A stretch of DNA of 64,000 nt from Struthio camelus (taxonomy: Eukaryota > Chordata > Aves > Struthioniformes > Struthionidae): positions 2,542,001-2,606,000 of the forward strand of contig NC_090964.1 in the NCBI RefSeq assembly GCF_040807025.1, given 5' to 3'. Both the position numbers and the translations under genes were made by a program. This document shows, piece by piece, positions 13,319-26,583 of the stretch (its first letter is position 1; each line of letters starts with the position of its first letter). The notes beneath the pieces are model-generated. The model was not told the origin of the DNA. It made no database searches and worked only from the letters and a program-made list of their open reading frames with translations.

Positions 13319-14964
13319 AAGCAGAACTTTTCGTACTTGAGTCCAACACTAAAGAAATACTAACTCCTTGAAAACAGGAGCTTGAACAGTAGATGAGGTA
13401 TTCTCCAAAGCTAGTTTTTCCATCACATCTTATTTGATGCCATTGTTAAAAAGCAAAACATTAACGTAAACATCCAAACATGATCCTGGCATATGACAAC
13501 ACAGAAGGTAGTGTAAGTGGTGGGAATGTAGGTATTTTTCATTTTTATCTTACAACTTCTAATGTACCCGAAGACAAGATCATTCTTTGTTAACTTCTCC
13601 TCACACCTCCTTTTTGTACTGATCTTCTGCAAAGTTGCATAAATCAGTACTGAAGAGTGAGAGGCTAAAACAGAAACATCTGGGCATGTAATCGATGCCC
13701 CAATGTTTGGGACAAAGCAATCCTCAAGACTATTTTCTCTTCCACTCTAGTAGCTGAAGGTCAAGTATTTGTTATTTGAGGGACTCTATTAGTAGAGTAC
13801 CCAAGATATAATACAATACTGTCTGGATTCCTCCTGTAAACATAATTTATGCCAGATTTTAAGTCAAGGCATTCTTTGTGAACAGTGCAGTGCTCTGTTT
13901 TCACTTACTCATCCAGACCATTCTGGCTTTCTCTTCAACACACATTCAGTCTTCAAATGCTGGAATCAAGTTTTGGTTACCAGAATTCAATGCTCTGGCG
14001 CTGAAGATCACAGAATGTTCCAAGTACTGAGATGTTCTTGATTATGCAAACAGTGAATGATTGTAATGACTTGTGGAGTGGTGATTCCCTCAAAAGAGGA
14101 AGGATATGGCTGGTTATTGGTTAATGGGATCTGGAGAAAGAAAGTGAATGTGTTAGTCCAGAATGGTGAAACAAGTAATGTGGAAGTTGAGCTATCAGTT
14201 TTAGACCAGTGTTTCGCAGCAATACACAAACCACAATCTTTCCATACGTTTCTTTAGACTCACCTAGCATAACCTGAAATCCTTATAAACCCGAATAGAA
14301 CATTCTAAGAGTACCTTGAGATTTTTAAGTCACACCTACACACAAGTAACAGAACGCCACTTACATAATGCAAACCCATTCTTTCATGAAAAAGACTCAG
14401 AATATGGGTCTTGAATGAGTTTGAAGCATGCTCTGAGGGCATAAGAAAGACACTGAATAAGAAAGACATTGAACTTCTCCAAGAACATAGCTCCCCAGGC
14501 AGGCCTCCTCCAACCATCACGGAGAAACACCTCTAACAATCGTTAACTGGTGCAGCTTCACTGCAACTGACAAAGAACTGAGATTTACCCCGTTAGGAAT
14601 CTGTAGATCAAGAACATCATATTTTCTACTAAGAACCTACAAATGACCTAGTAGAGATGAAACACTAACACTTATGTGTCAAACAGCTGCAATCTTAACA
14701 GAAGATACTTAAAGCTTTTTTGTTTATTTGTTTGTTTTGCAAACATCCACCCTCTCTGAGTAAAAGTTATTTTAAGAGATGTGTTTTCTTTTGAGCTGTA
14801 TTGTTTCAATAAGAGGGTCCAAAAAAAATCTCATATTTCACACTAGACTATTCCTCCCTTTGTTGTTGCTGCTGTTGTTGCTGTTGTTTGTTTCCAGGAA
14901 GGTTTTCAACTTCTCTTCCTCTGCCCGTTTTTGTTACTCTGAGTAAAATTCCCAACTTATAAGA
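13319..14964. other. Noncoding stretch upstream of HTR1D; CTG/TTG microsatellite
   Basis: This stretch is probably intronic if the distal first exon is right. A short interrupted TTG/CTG repeat lies at 14861-14891. No other element is recognised. Confidence 0.5.
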
Positions 14965-16400
14965 ATTTTTGAACATAAGAATGGCCACAGTGACCCAAGT
15001 CTATCACATTCTGTCATCTATCTCTGACAATGGCTAGTGCCAATGTTGAGGAAGAGTATAAATACAATATAAGCATGTAGTTGAAACTCCCCCTGAAAAT
15101 GTCTCTGCATCTAGTTATTTATGATATCTTTGTATTTACTATCCCCTGAGGCACAAATTCTTCTATGAATTTATCCAATCCTGGTTTTTTTTTTTTGAAT
15201 CCGTGTAACCTTTTAGGATTCACTGTATCCTGTGACAAGGAATTTGAAAGCTCAACTATGTACTGTGTGAACTGCATCCTTTTGTTTGTTTTAAAACTAG
15301 CTCCTCGTAGTTTTATCTGATATGTTGTTCTTCTTTTAAAGAGACAGGGAATAATCATCCCTATCCATTGTCTTCAGGCAACCCTTCATTTTATAGACCT
15401 CTACCATATCGTTACTCCTTGTCCATTCAGTTGTTTAGTATCTGGAAGTCAGTCCATACTTGAGATCATCCCTGTTGCCCTTTTCTGATCCTTTCCCAAT
15501 TCTAATACATTTTTCTTCCAAGACTGGAGGACCAGAACCACAAACGGTGTGGAAAATGTGGGTACCTCATGGACTTACATTACAGCATTTTCTGTTCTGT
15601 TCTTTCCTAATGATCCTTGAGATTTACTTGACATTTTAATCACTACAAAGCACTGAACTGACATTTCACAGAATAGTCCCAATTAATATAATTCACAAAA
15701 TGTGAGTGGTAATATCAACATTTTTTCTTATTTGCTCACTTTTTGCATCTATCTGTACTGAATTCCTTCCCTCATTTTTCTACCTAGTCACAAGGCTCTC
15801 GGCAAGTCACTTCCTGTCTTTACTACCCAAAGAGTTTTGTCTCATCAGTAGATATCATCACTTCACTATTCATATATTTTCCAGATCACTTAATATGTTG
15901 GAGTGTCTGAGCCTTCTTTACTTACCTTCTTTAAGAGTGCAAAATGCAAAGGGCCTTGTCAAAAGTAAATTACATCAGTTGGACTTCACCCAATTCATAT
16001 ACTCATCAGCTTTTCCTAATAACTTCAACAGACTTGTGAGGCATAACTTACCTTTACAAAAGCCATTTTGACTGTTCCCCAAAACATCATATTTATTATG
16101 TGTACAGTAATACTACTGTTTATTATAGTTTCTGCAAACTGGCCAAGTACAGACAGAAAGCTTATGAATAAGTAGTGCCCAGATCTCTTTGGAACTCTTT
16201 TTATAAACTGGCATAACTTTAGCTGTCCTGCAGCTGCCAAGCGCAAAGGGGGTTTTAAGCAGAAGTTGAACACTCCAGTTGATACCTTTTTTCTCTCAAT
16301 CTTCAGTTCCATCAGAGCTCTTCATCAGAGTACCATCTGATAGTGAAGCTTTGTTACTGCTCATTTTGCCCAGAAATAAAGGTTCCAGTTACCTGCTTTT
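14965..16400 (-). mobile_element. Ancient CR1 relic, about 1.4 kb (minus strand)
   Basis: The left end reads 'aacataagaatggccacagtg' and then 'gacaatggctagtgccaa'. This is the 3' UTR complement of the old CR1 lineage common in turtles and crocodilians. Further right come the antisense of the C-terminal region ('tagacctctaccatatcgttactcc', 'cttttctgatcctttcccaattctaatac') and of the reverse transcriptase ('ggccttgtcaaa', 'gacttgtgaggcataacttacc', 'tttattatagtttctgcaaactggcc'). It is heavily substituted but collinear over much of ORF2. The match is from memory of the family consensus. Confidence 0.75.
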
Positions 16401-17679
16401 TACTCAATTAAGAAAAATTCCTAAACAGAGACAAATGATTTCCCTGTAGAAAAATAGAAAAAGAAAAGAATTAGTTTTCTTAAACTAGATGCGTTTAAGA
16501 AGAGTAACATTAAATCTAATATAGTCATTAAATTAAATTTAATAAAGTCAAATGGAAGATCACAGATTCAGTTGTATATTAAGGAAAAATAACACACACA
16601 TTTACAAGATGTACGTTCTCAAAACACTTTGCGTCCAAAGGGATGAAGAGGCCATTCAACATATTCAGCTGAAAACAATCTCCTAGTAGGACACGTTGCC
16701 TAGACAAGGCTTCTATGATCCCCAGAGCACAAAAGAGGCATACTGAGTAGCAAGTGAGCATGTTATCATCTGTAGATAATATTTTGTTTTCATTATTTGC
16801 AATTTATGGTCTCTAAAATTGTAGGTACTCAACTACATTCCTAAAGTTACCTCTACAGTGCTGAAGGCATCAGCCCATGTAGGATCTCTGGCCCCCACAA
16901 GGCAAGGCACAGTAAGTTTTCATCCATGCTTCTCAAGACTGAACTCCTCTCAGAGGAGTTGGCTGCAATAGCACTGTTCTTGGCCCATCTCTTCCTGGGC
17001 TCCACCTGGTGCCCTTGGCCACGGGCTGTGACTACTTTTTCTGTTCAAAGTGCCTGAAATAGATTGAAGGTGATGTCACAGCCTATCAGAGTAAGATTTT
17101 CACAGCACATCACCTACAACCCCAGAATGCATATGTCAGGGCAAACTGTAGGGTTGCGTTGGATGCTTGCAGGCAAGGCTTGCTACAACAGCATTAGGAA
17201 CAGTACAGAGCAGAGGAAAGCAGAACTATCTTATTTTATTTATCCACACTACTATCCCCAGCATGGCATGCAGGTTAGGCCTTGGAAGAAACTAGTTCAT
17301 CCGTACTAAGGGAGGATAGAGAGGCAAACTAATAGCCATGCAGATGATGATGAACCAAGGTGCAGAGTGACCCTGGAGCAAAGCTATTTGACAGTGACGA
17401 TACAGCCTCAGCAAGCAACGCAGTCATGAGAGCCTCCTCTATAGCCAGTGGGGCTCCCACTGAAGGCAGGGCCTCCTGAAATCTGAAGCATCCTCTGCAA
17501 CTGCCCGTTTCTCTCCTTAGCTCTAGACATGGTCTGGATTGACTACCTTCCTAATTTATATACCTCCAAATGTACTTAATGTTGGATAGGGGAGGGCCCT
17601 TTGGTTCAGCTCCTGTGTCTACGCATTCAGTGGTTCCTGAGAAATTCCAGGAGGCTAAGAAAGTTGTAATAGTGCCTTG
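16401..17679. other. Noncoding stretch, nothing recognised
   Basis: No repeat family or convincing reading frame is visible. Confidence 0.5.
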
Positions 17680-17975
17680 ATATTATGGAGAGATTGGAGG
17701 GACTCAATCTTTTTGGTTTATCAAAGATAAGAACAGATATCTCCACCATAGGAAAAAATATTTAGTTAGAGAGAAAATTTAAGACAGTGCAGTATTTATT
17801 TAACTTAGCAGACAAAGAGAAAGCACAGTTCAAGGTCTGGAAGATGAAGCTAGGCACATATTCAGTGTGAAAAGAGAACATATTTTTAACAGTAGTTGAT
17901 TAACACTGGAACTGCTTCCTTGTTCAGAGTCCATACTTAAAACCAAGTACTTTTGAAAAAAATGCTTTGATTCCA
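17680..17975 (+). mobile_element. Ancient CR1 C-terminal fragment
   Basis: Decayed plus-strand sequence follows the order of the CR1 ORF2 C-terminus. It goes from a 'gagagattggagggactcaatctttttggttta'-like start, through 'aagctaggcacatattcagtgtgaaaagagaacat', to 'ttgattaacactggaactgcttcct', the counterpart of 'W.RLP.E'. There is no tail. Confidence 0.55.
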
Positions 17976-20900
17976 GCTTCAGTTACTAGGCTTTGTAATA
18001 AAAGTAACAGAGCAAGATAGAAGCAGTGGGTGAGGGTCTTCAGCTCCTCGATAAGTTGGAGATGACACTAAGTGGCCCAAACCATGACAGGGTAGACAGA
18101 CTGTTGCAAACACAAGGTTAATGGCACCAAACGATAGTTGTGACACAGTGCCATCATGTGGACACTGAACACACATAACTGTGACTGTGTCAGACAGAAC
18201 GAGAAAGATGCTCTGGATGTTCAAAGAAGATATTCAATTCAGCGTGTAAATGCAGTCATGACATATTTCTGTCCTTTCTGGAAAACAGATTGCCTTTCTG
18301 GAGAACAGGATGATTTTTGCAGATAGCAATTTTATGAGGCAGCTGACAGCAGCTTCTGACAATGCTCTGATGAAAAGACAATGCTTTGATGTAACCACAA
18401 AAATCTGTGTTTGATGGAAGTGAATAAGAAATACAATAAATATGTTGAAATGAAAATATTTCACCAGATAGAACAGAGGGGAAAAAAGGGAACAAGATCT
18501 AATAAGCTGAACAATGTTTCCTTTAATTTCATACAGTGTAACAATCAGTTTACATTGTAAAACAGCACATTCCCTTACATTGAAGACTGAGATTGCAAAT
18601 AGAGTGTTTCCCCAAAGTGGTATTTTGGTAGTCCCCTCACTCACACTGCTTGTATTGTCAGAAAACAGCATTTAAGCTTACGCAGACAGAACATATCTCA
18701 GTCCCTAGTCTGCGTGGCAGTACTAGAAGTAATATAAGTACTATAAGGTGTCCATTCAGTTTACTGGGAGTGTCCTGGGCAAGTGTCAGAGGCTTTATTT
18801 TGAATTGCTAGAAATAATTCTCTACCAAAGGAATTGCAAAGGAATGGCTGAGAACAGAGTTAAACTTCAGGAAACTACTGATAATCCATTTGCTGTTAAA
18901 TCTTTTTGTAACTGATTCTAATTTTTCATTTAAATGTTGAATCCTCTATGTTGCCCAAATAAACCAGACTTATTCTGCTATGCTGAAACCTTGATCCATG
19001 AAAAAGACTATCTCTGTGTGAGCTGACAAACACCAGATGGCACTCCTCAGAAGAATTATACTTTTGAAAGTTATGTTTCATAGGAGAACTCAAAAAGAGA
19101 TAGAAACTTTTGAATAATTTATTGCATATTTGGAACAGTTGACCCAAGCATGAAGCACAGAGTATCTGTGGAGTCCCAGTTTGAGACCAGAACCCAAACC
19201 AGAGGGAAGACCTGTTCAAATATCATGAAATAAATTCAGAAGATATAGGTCAGTCCACAGATCATAACCATGCAGAACGCAGATTTCGAGAGGAAAATGA
19301 GGCAACACCACAGTATATTCACTGAAAAACGAGTTCCACAGAAAACGTAGAAGCTGTGTAAAAGTCAAGACTTGGAGAAGTCTGTAAAATGGAATGTAAG
19401 TAGGTTTGCATGCATCAGTATGAAGGACTAGACATGGTCTGGAAGTAAACATAATCCTAACTGGTTTCCTGGCTGTGGATTAAGCTGCCTGGAATACATA
19501 CAGGAAGGAATAACATTTCACAAAAGCCTACAGATGAAACATTATAAACCTGAAAAATAAATGAAATACATATGCACGCTGCACCATAAAGTAGGATTAG
19601 GCAGCGCTCTGCACTAAAAAGACTGCCACATTGCCATCACAATAAAGAAGAAAAGCAATTTGGGGGGGGGGGGGATGGTTTGGAAGATAATTATAATGAA
19701 AGCCTGGTTACTTTGCTGTCCATTATGAACAAGCTAATGTGCCGTTTGAACTTACAGGTGACACCTTGAAAAGAAATCAGAGTAATCTTGAATACAGATA
19801 TATAAAGTATACTCAAATGATAGGGAGATGATTTCAACAGTGGATATATGAGCTAAACTAAAAGCAAAACAAAATGCTTTTTTTCGTAAGCAGTGAATTT
19901 CATCACAGCGTGGGATACAGTTGAATAAGGGGCATCAGAAGTATCCCTGTTGCCCTGAGAAAAGCTGTCTCTGGGAGAGAGCCATGAGTGCAATTGCTCA
20001 CTTGTTTTCCACTCAGGCAAGGATCCCAAACTGGAAGTCGCAGATTTTGGCAGAAGCCAAAAGCACTTGCAGGAAGTGGCCACAATAAAGTCACTCAGCA
20101 CTTAAAGTAGGGTCTCTACTTGCTCCTCTGTTCTCACCCATTGATGTGTGCAGCAGAGGGATGTTTCATACATCTCCAGCTTGATTCCCTCCACTATCTC
20201 ATATTCCAGCCAGGGAAGACAGAACAAGATTCAATTTTATAGAGTGCCAGCCCACTTTGGTAGGAGGAAAAAGAGACTCCTCGTGGTTTCAGACATATTT
20301 GTCTCCCTCTCCTATAACCTCTAACTAGGCCTGTGTGGTCTGAGTTCCACTTCACAGCATGAGGTTTTGCTCCCAGCGCCTCTCACATGGCCACTGCTCA
20401 ACTGGTGCCTCTAGCAACATGGCATGAAGAGTGAATTCCTCTTACCTACATGTCAGGCAGGCAGTATACACAGATGTGAACACATCTGCCAGTGCAGGCA
20501 TATGCACCCATGTACATATACAGGTCTACTCACACCTCAGTGCATTTGAGGACTATTAAGCAACTATGTTTAAATTCTAACTAGGAATCAAATACTGGCA
20601 ATGCTTAACCCCCTTCTCTTCTGCCCTTCCCCCCCCACCCCACCCCAATTTCTATTTTTGCTCAGCTTTCAAAAAAGTCTTGGTATTCTGCATCTCTCAC
20701 CTACATACACAGCCAGCATATACTGGCTATCCAGCCCATTTCTTATTGCCAACTTACAATTGCTGTTACACCTTATAACTAAATGTTAGTTATCAAAGAG
20801 AAAAGTAAGGATTTAGTGAGCAGTGATGCTGTTAAATGCTGAAGTATTTTTCCACAAAGAATCCCACAGCTTTGCCTATAGATGGAATTGGAAGGTATGG

Positions 20901-21284
20901 GCAGACAGGCCAATACTTGCACTTAAATAAACGGTCAAGTCCTAAAAAGACAAACTATGATGGTGGAATTGATCTGTCTATTTATAGACACTACAGATGT
21001 TTAATCAGAGTAACCAATCCCTAACATAGGGAACAAGTACCTAAAGAGGGCAACACATTGCCCTTAAATTGAGCACTTCTCCACCCAGTAAATAAATTCC
21101 ATATGACATAGCCTTATGCTTCCTGGAGGCAATTCAGGAACAGACTGGGAACAATTATTGGCTGAATGTATTCATCGAGATGCAGCATCCAGATGTCTCA
21201 GGGAGCACGCAGGCATTTATCTACACACATGCAGAATCTAACACACACTGTAATTCTACTGTGATGGGAACAGGGAGGTCCAAG
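17976..21284. other. Noncoding stretch; homopolymer runs
   Basis: No gene is recognised. A 13-base G run lies at 19662-19674, and a C-rich tract is at about 20628-20646. The 145-codon minus frame at 18234-18671 has no known domain. Confidence 0.5.
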
Positions 21285-21804
21285 AATTGTTACTGTTTTC
21301 AGCAATGACTTGGGTAATGAAGTGGACGGCATGCTTATTCCAGCAATATGACACTGGAGTGGTTCCAGCATACTGCAGAACAAGATTAAGATTAAATTCA
21401 ATAAGAACAAGTGCAAGGTATTCAGTCTAGGCAGAAATGAGCAGCTGCCCTGATGTATGATGGAGGACAACTGGCTAGGTAACAGCTCTGCAGAGCATAG
21501 GATCAACATGCCCTATCAGCAATGTCAGCAACATTGTACCCCTGCAAAATGGCAAACACCTTGGAAGATGCATAACTAGGAACAGGTCCTTGAACAGATC
21601 TTGTCCTATTGACCTTGGGCACGGCCAAATAGGAGCCTCAGGTTTAGCCTTGGGCACTTTGTTTCAAGTAAGATAGAAAGAGGTCAGAGGACAGCAGTGA
21701 GAATCTTCAGGAAAGCTAAAGTATGAGGATAGACTGGATGGACAGGGATATCTGGGCTAGAAAGGACACACCTGAAATTGAGGGAAGGAATAGTCCATTC
21801 CCCA
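21285..21804 (+). mobile_element. Older CR1, left piece, interrupted by a later CR1
   Basis: Plus-strand translation contains CR1 C-terminal blocks with frameshifts. 'SNDLG'-like sequence is near 21.31 kb, 'FNKNKCKVFSLGRNE' near 21.39-21.44 kb and 'NWLGNSSAEH' at 21.47 kb. The equivalent of '[11 protein letters not shown]' follows near 21.68 kb. The copy stops where the minus-strand CR1 tail begins and resumes at 23237. Confidence 0.7.
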
Positions 21805-23236
21805 TAGAATCACAGAATCAGAGAATAGTTGGGTTTGGAAGGGACCTTTTGAGATCAGCTGCTCCACCCGCCCTTGCTCAAGCAAGATCACCTAGAGCAA
21901 GTTGCTCAGGACCCTACCTAGACAACTTTTGAATATCTCCAAGGATGGAGACTCCACAACCTCTCTGGTTCCAGTGTTCAATCACCCTCACAGTAAAAAA
22001 GTAATTTCTGTGTTCACATGGAATTTCCTGTGCTTTCAGTGTGTGCCTGTTGCCTCTTGCCCTGTCACTGGGCACCACTGAAAAGAGTCTGGCTCTGTCC
22101 TCTTTGCACCCTCCCATCAGATATTTATAAACACTGATAATATACCCCCCTGAGTCTTCTCTTCTCCAGACTAAACAGTTCCAGCTCTCTAAGCTTCAGC
22201 TCATATAAGAGATGATGCAGTCCATTAATCATCCTTGTGGCTCTTTGCTGGACTTGCTCCAGTAAATCCATGTCTTTCTTGTCCTGGGGAGCCCAGAATT
22301 GGACACAATATTCCAGGTGCGGCCTCACCGGTGCTGAGGAGAGGGGAAGGATAACTTCCCTCAACCTGCTGGCAACACCCTTCCTAATGCAACCCAGGAT
22401 ATCTTCGGCTGCCTTTGCCACGAGGATACATTGCTGGCCCACATTCAGTTTGTCCACCAGGACCCACGGTCCTTCTCTGCAGAGCTGCTCTCCAACTTGT
22501 TGGTCCCCCAGCCTGTTGTGGCACATGGGATTATTCCTCCGCAGATGTACATCTCAGGTTCCTCTTTGCCCATTTCCCAGCCTGTTGAGATCCCTCTGAA
22601 TGGCAGCACAGCACTCTGGTGTATCAGCCACTCCTCCTGGTTTTGTACCATCAGCAAACTCGCTGAAGGTGCATTTGGTCCCATTATCCACGTCACTGAC
22701 GAATAAATTGAACAGTATTGGCCCAAGTGTCAACCCCTGGGGGACACCACTAGTGACTGGTCTCCAGCTGGACTTCATGCCACTGGTTACAACCCTCTGA
22801 GTCAGGCAGGTCAGCCAGTTTTCAATCCACCTCACTGACCACTTATCTAGTCTGCACTTCATCAGCTTGTCTATGGGAGACCATGTCAAAACCCTTACTA
22901 AAAACAAGATAAACAACATCTACTGCTTTCCCCTCATCCACCAAGCCAGTCATCTCATCATAGAAGGCTATCAGATTGGTTAAACACAATCTCTCCTTCG
23001 TAAATCCATACTTACTACTCCTGACCACCTTCTTGTCCCTCATGTGTCTGGAAATAGTATCCAGGATTAGTTGCTCTATCACCTTCCCAGGGAGTGAGGT
23101 GAAGCTGACTGGCCTGTAGTTCCCCAGATCATCCTTCTTGCCCTTCTTAAAGGTAGGGGTGACATTTGCTTTCTTCCAGCCCTCAGGAACAAGGCAATGG
23201 CTACGACCAGTATCACTGAAAGGAGAGGATTTTAAC
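21805..23236 (-). mobile_element. 5'-truncated CR1 LINE inserted into an older CR1
   Basis: The plus strand begins with the complement of the octamer tail ('atagaatcacagaatcagagaat') and the conserved 3' UTR. On the minus strand, three overlapping frames then encode reverse transcriptase and the C-terminal region. Frame 22843-23244 holds 'NVTPTFKKGKKDDLGNYRPV' and 'YGFTKERLCLTNLIAFYDE'. Frame 22554-22919 holds '[20 protein letters not shown]' and an altered catalytic block reading FADGTK, not FADDTK. Frame 22125-22526 holds 'HLEYCVQFWAPQDKKDMDLL'. Frameshifts make it inactive. It splits an older plus-strand CR1. Confidence 0.95.
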
Positions 23237-23480
23237 TGCATCAAGTAAGGCTGAGGTTAGAATTTAGGAAAATCTTGCAGACGGTAAGGCTAGTAAAACA
23301 CTTGAATGGATTGCTTGGGGACATTGTGACATCTCCATCATTTATAGTCTTTAAAAATAGATTAAACAATCTTTCTGGAATGTCATTTCCAATAATCAAT
23401 CCAGCACTGAGGAAGCAAAATGGATTAGATAGGGCTCCTTCCTCTGCGTTAAAGAGTGCAAGTCATAAGAATCTTTATTG
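23237..23480 (+). mobile_element. Older CR1, right piece (3' part)
   Basis: The sequence continues the interrupted plus-strand copy: 'gaggttagaatttaggaaaatcttgcagac', then 'ttgaatggattgcttggggacattgtg', the counterparts of the CR1 'LR.NF' and 'W.RLP.E' ends. It then gives 'tttaaaaatagattaaaca' and a decayed 3' UTR. Confidence 0.65.
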
Positions 23481-25989
23481 ACTGCAGTATAGTGTGAACT
23501 TAGTCAGTTAAAAATTAACCAAAACGTAAGACAGCACAAGCTTTACCAAACATCAAAGTTTACATGTGAAACAGGCTCGGGACTCAGCTTTGTGGTATTC
23601 CACAAAAGCAGAGGAATTAAGATAATTGTTATTACCTTCAAGCACAGATGGTAAGGAATGATACTATTGCTTGTAACTGGAAGAGTATCAGTGTTCCAGG
23701 ATTCCTGGTCTTCACTGTTTCAGAGCATGAACAGGAGGAAGGAGTACTTCCTTGGACTGTGCTGGGTAGGAAGCACTCACTGTACAAAAGTGTTCTCTAG
23801 ATAGATGCTACTTCTGCATCAGCCCCAGCAGCTCTTTTCACATGTCCCTGGCTTTCTCAGTTTAACCCCCTACTAATTCCCTACCCTCACCTCTTACTGC
23901 ACTCCTTTGCCTTCTTATTCAGTTTCTAAGATATACAGACACAAGGTCCGCTGACACAGCGTGTTTGTTCCTCTTATTCCTGGACGTTTGAAAGGCAAGT
24001 TAAGAGCTCTTTAGCTACAGGAACTGAAGCAAATAAGACCCAAGAGTTATTGGTCCAGTTACAGTATTTATGGTAATGATGATGCTTATTTTTCCCCCTG
24101 GTTTAAGAATACAATGCCCTTAGCCACCGCAGTTAGAATGAGCTCAGAGATGGTAAAGCTTCTGTCTTCTCCTTTGCATAATGCCTCTGTGCTCACATAG
24201 GGTTTGTGATGGGCAGGAAGTGAACTGGTAGGACAGATGGAAGGAATATCTTAGATGACCCATGCACTGCAACTTTGGGAATCATAAAGGGTGGACTCAT
24301 AACTTTATGTGCACTCTGAAGGGTGTCTCTCTTTAGATGCATCCCTGAGATACATCACCGAGGAGGCAGGAAGGAGTCTTTACTCAAAAGGCAGAGGGAA
24401 GACCAGTCAATGTTTTATGCCAACTTTTTATATCAGGATGGCTCCCCTCAGAGCTGTAGGACAACTCTAGCTCTGCAGATGGCTCCAAGAAGACTCTGTT
24501 GCCTTGCCATCTAAATGTCAGAAGAAGGTGATCTTTGCCATTGCTTTCTGTGCTATGCTCAGGTCAGGACACTGCACTGCCATCACGCTTATTCTCTGTT
24601 AGGCACAGAATGGAGCCAGGCCTCTCACAATCTTCCTGCACTTTCTCATGTCTCAATTTACAAGATATACTTCACAGAATTCTAAGAAAGCTGCAAACCA
24701 GCATCACTCAAACCACAGAGCAGTTTTTATTTTTTTCATTTCTTTATTCTCTACCATTTACTGAAACATTCCTGCATTTCACATGCTCAGTTTTTAACTC
24801 CTGCCAGTCCCTCAGAAGTGTGGGAGACCATCAGTTGCAAGGGAAACAACATTCTGTGACTGAAGAAAGAAAGAAATGTTAAAGGCAACATGAAAGAAAA
24901 CAGGTTGTCAATTTGTTTGATATTTGTTCATTTTAATATTTCAGAGCCATGTATGATGCACAGCCTAAATTCTTTGCTATTATGCCATCTTAACTTTGGA
25001 GGGAAAACAAAAGCAATTCATCTTGAAAAACCTTATAGATCCTAGCCAGTATTTCCTAGAACAATCTGTTTAACCTATTGACAACAGTACTGTGATAAGC
25101 AAGTTACAGTTACTGGCAAAGGTGCGTTCCCACCACTGTCAAGTTCAGGTGTCCACTTCGGTTTGTGAAACTACTTTTTTCTTTGGGATTTATCTCAGGC
25201 TCACAGCTTGGAAAGAGATTGGCTTTCTGGAACTTTATTCTCCTTGAAGTCCTTATTCCTGTCTCATGCGCTGCTGTCCATGGTATCCTGAAAAATCAGC
25301 ATCTCATGACAGCAAGGCATTGCTGGCAGTCCTTGTCCTTGGCTGGTTTATAATTCTGCTGGACCACCTGCTCTTTGCTGTAGTACAAAAGCTCATCCCA
25401 AAAGTTTCTGCATTATTTCCTATAACATGTGACATATGGTGGCAGTCCATTGGCTCCAACTGAGAAAACAGTGGCTTTGCCCTGAAAATCCCAGGTGAGA
25501 TCCAAGTAGGTACACGAGCATGGCAGCTATAGCACCGAGGGGCGAGGATGATGCCAGGAGTACAACCTTATAACGGGGGCTCCTGGCTTTGTGCCAGCAT
25601 GCAAAGAGAGGTGATATTTGGTCACCATCATACCTGAAGAAAGTGTGAAGAAAGAGCTAGGCAGATGCGTCAATTGTGGTACAAAGTAGGACAATGTGGA
25701 ACAATACTGAGACAACCAACACAAGACAATCTCAAGAAACAACCACCCAAATCTTGCCCCAGAGCAATTCACCTCAAAATTACGCTTTAAAAGCAGATCA
25801 CTTCTTTTACCAAATATCACCATTAAACCTGGGGAAGAGATTTTTAATATCTAAATGCAGTTAATTTTAAATTGAAAAATGCCTCTGAGAGAAAAGCCCT
25901 GCCTTAAAGACAAGCATGCACACACTTCCCACCATCCAGCACTGCTTAATTCCCAACTCTCCCCCAGCTCTGGCAAACACACTCGGAGG
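23481..25989. other. Noncoding stretch, nothing recognised
   Basis: No repeat family or convincing exon is visible. The stretch would lie within the proposed HTR1D 5' UTR intron. Confidence 0.5.
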
Positions 25990-26483
25990 AGGGAGCTTTG
26001 CTTGGGTAATTCTCTGGTCCCCCACGATACCGGGCTGGCGGCAGCAGGTCCAGGCCTCCGTCTTCTGCCCGCAGGGGTCACGTCTGCCCGCTCCCCGGGC
26101 AGCGGCCTCCAGGAGCGGGGGTGGTGCGGCTGGCGCGCCCGGGGCGGCCGACCTGGGTCGGGGAGGGAGCACCCTGCGAGCCGCGACTGGGCCGAGGGGT
26201 TGGGGGGGGGGCACCGCAGCCAAGTGGCGGGTGGGGCAGCCCCGGGCGTCCCTTCCCCTGCAGCAGGGCCGCGGCCCCCGGGGGAGACGGGCGGGGAGGA
26301 GAGGTCCCGGCGCAGGAGCAAACTTCAACCGGGGCCCCGAGGGCGCTCTCCGTCCGGCCAGCCCAGACCGCGGCGGCCGCGGCCCCGTGGGCACCCCCGC
26401 GGCAGCGCGGAGGGAGCGCGGCGGGAGGGCGCCCGCCCGCCCGCCCGGCATCGCACCAGACGGCCCCCGCGGCCAGCACTCAC

Positions 26484-26550
26484 CTGCCGCGCCGCGCCGC
26501 GCCGCGCCGCCTCTCCCCGCCGCAGCCCGCACCCGTCCGGCGGCGCCTCG
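26484..26550 (-). other. HTR1D: Proposed HTR1D noncoding first exon with 5' splice donor
   Basis: On the minus strand 'GGCAG|GTGAGTG' at 26488-26477 is a consensus 5' splice donor within the CpG island, about 65 nt past the expected start site. The nearest downstream gene on this strand in the window is HTR1D. Its candidate acceptor at 13316 would give a 13.2-kb 5' UTR intron. Mammalian HTR1D is thought to have a noncoding exon of this sort. The exon start is a guess and the link to HTR1D is inferred. A separate noncoding RNA is the alternative. Confidence 0.4.
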
Positions 26551-26577
26551 CTGTGGCAGCGCCAGCTGCGCCCGCCC

Positions 26578-26583
26578 TAAATA
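26578..26583 (-). promoter_or_regulatory. TATA-like element with adjacent GC box (minus strand)
   Basis: On the minus strand 'CTATTTAGGGCGGGC' joins a weak TATA-like sequence to an Sp1-type GC box (26570-26577). A start site would be expected around 26550. This is motif evidence only. Confidence 0.35.
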
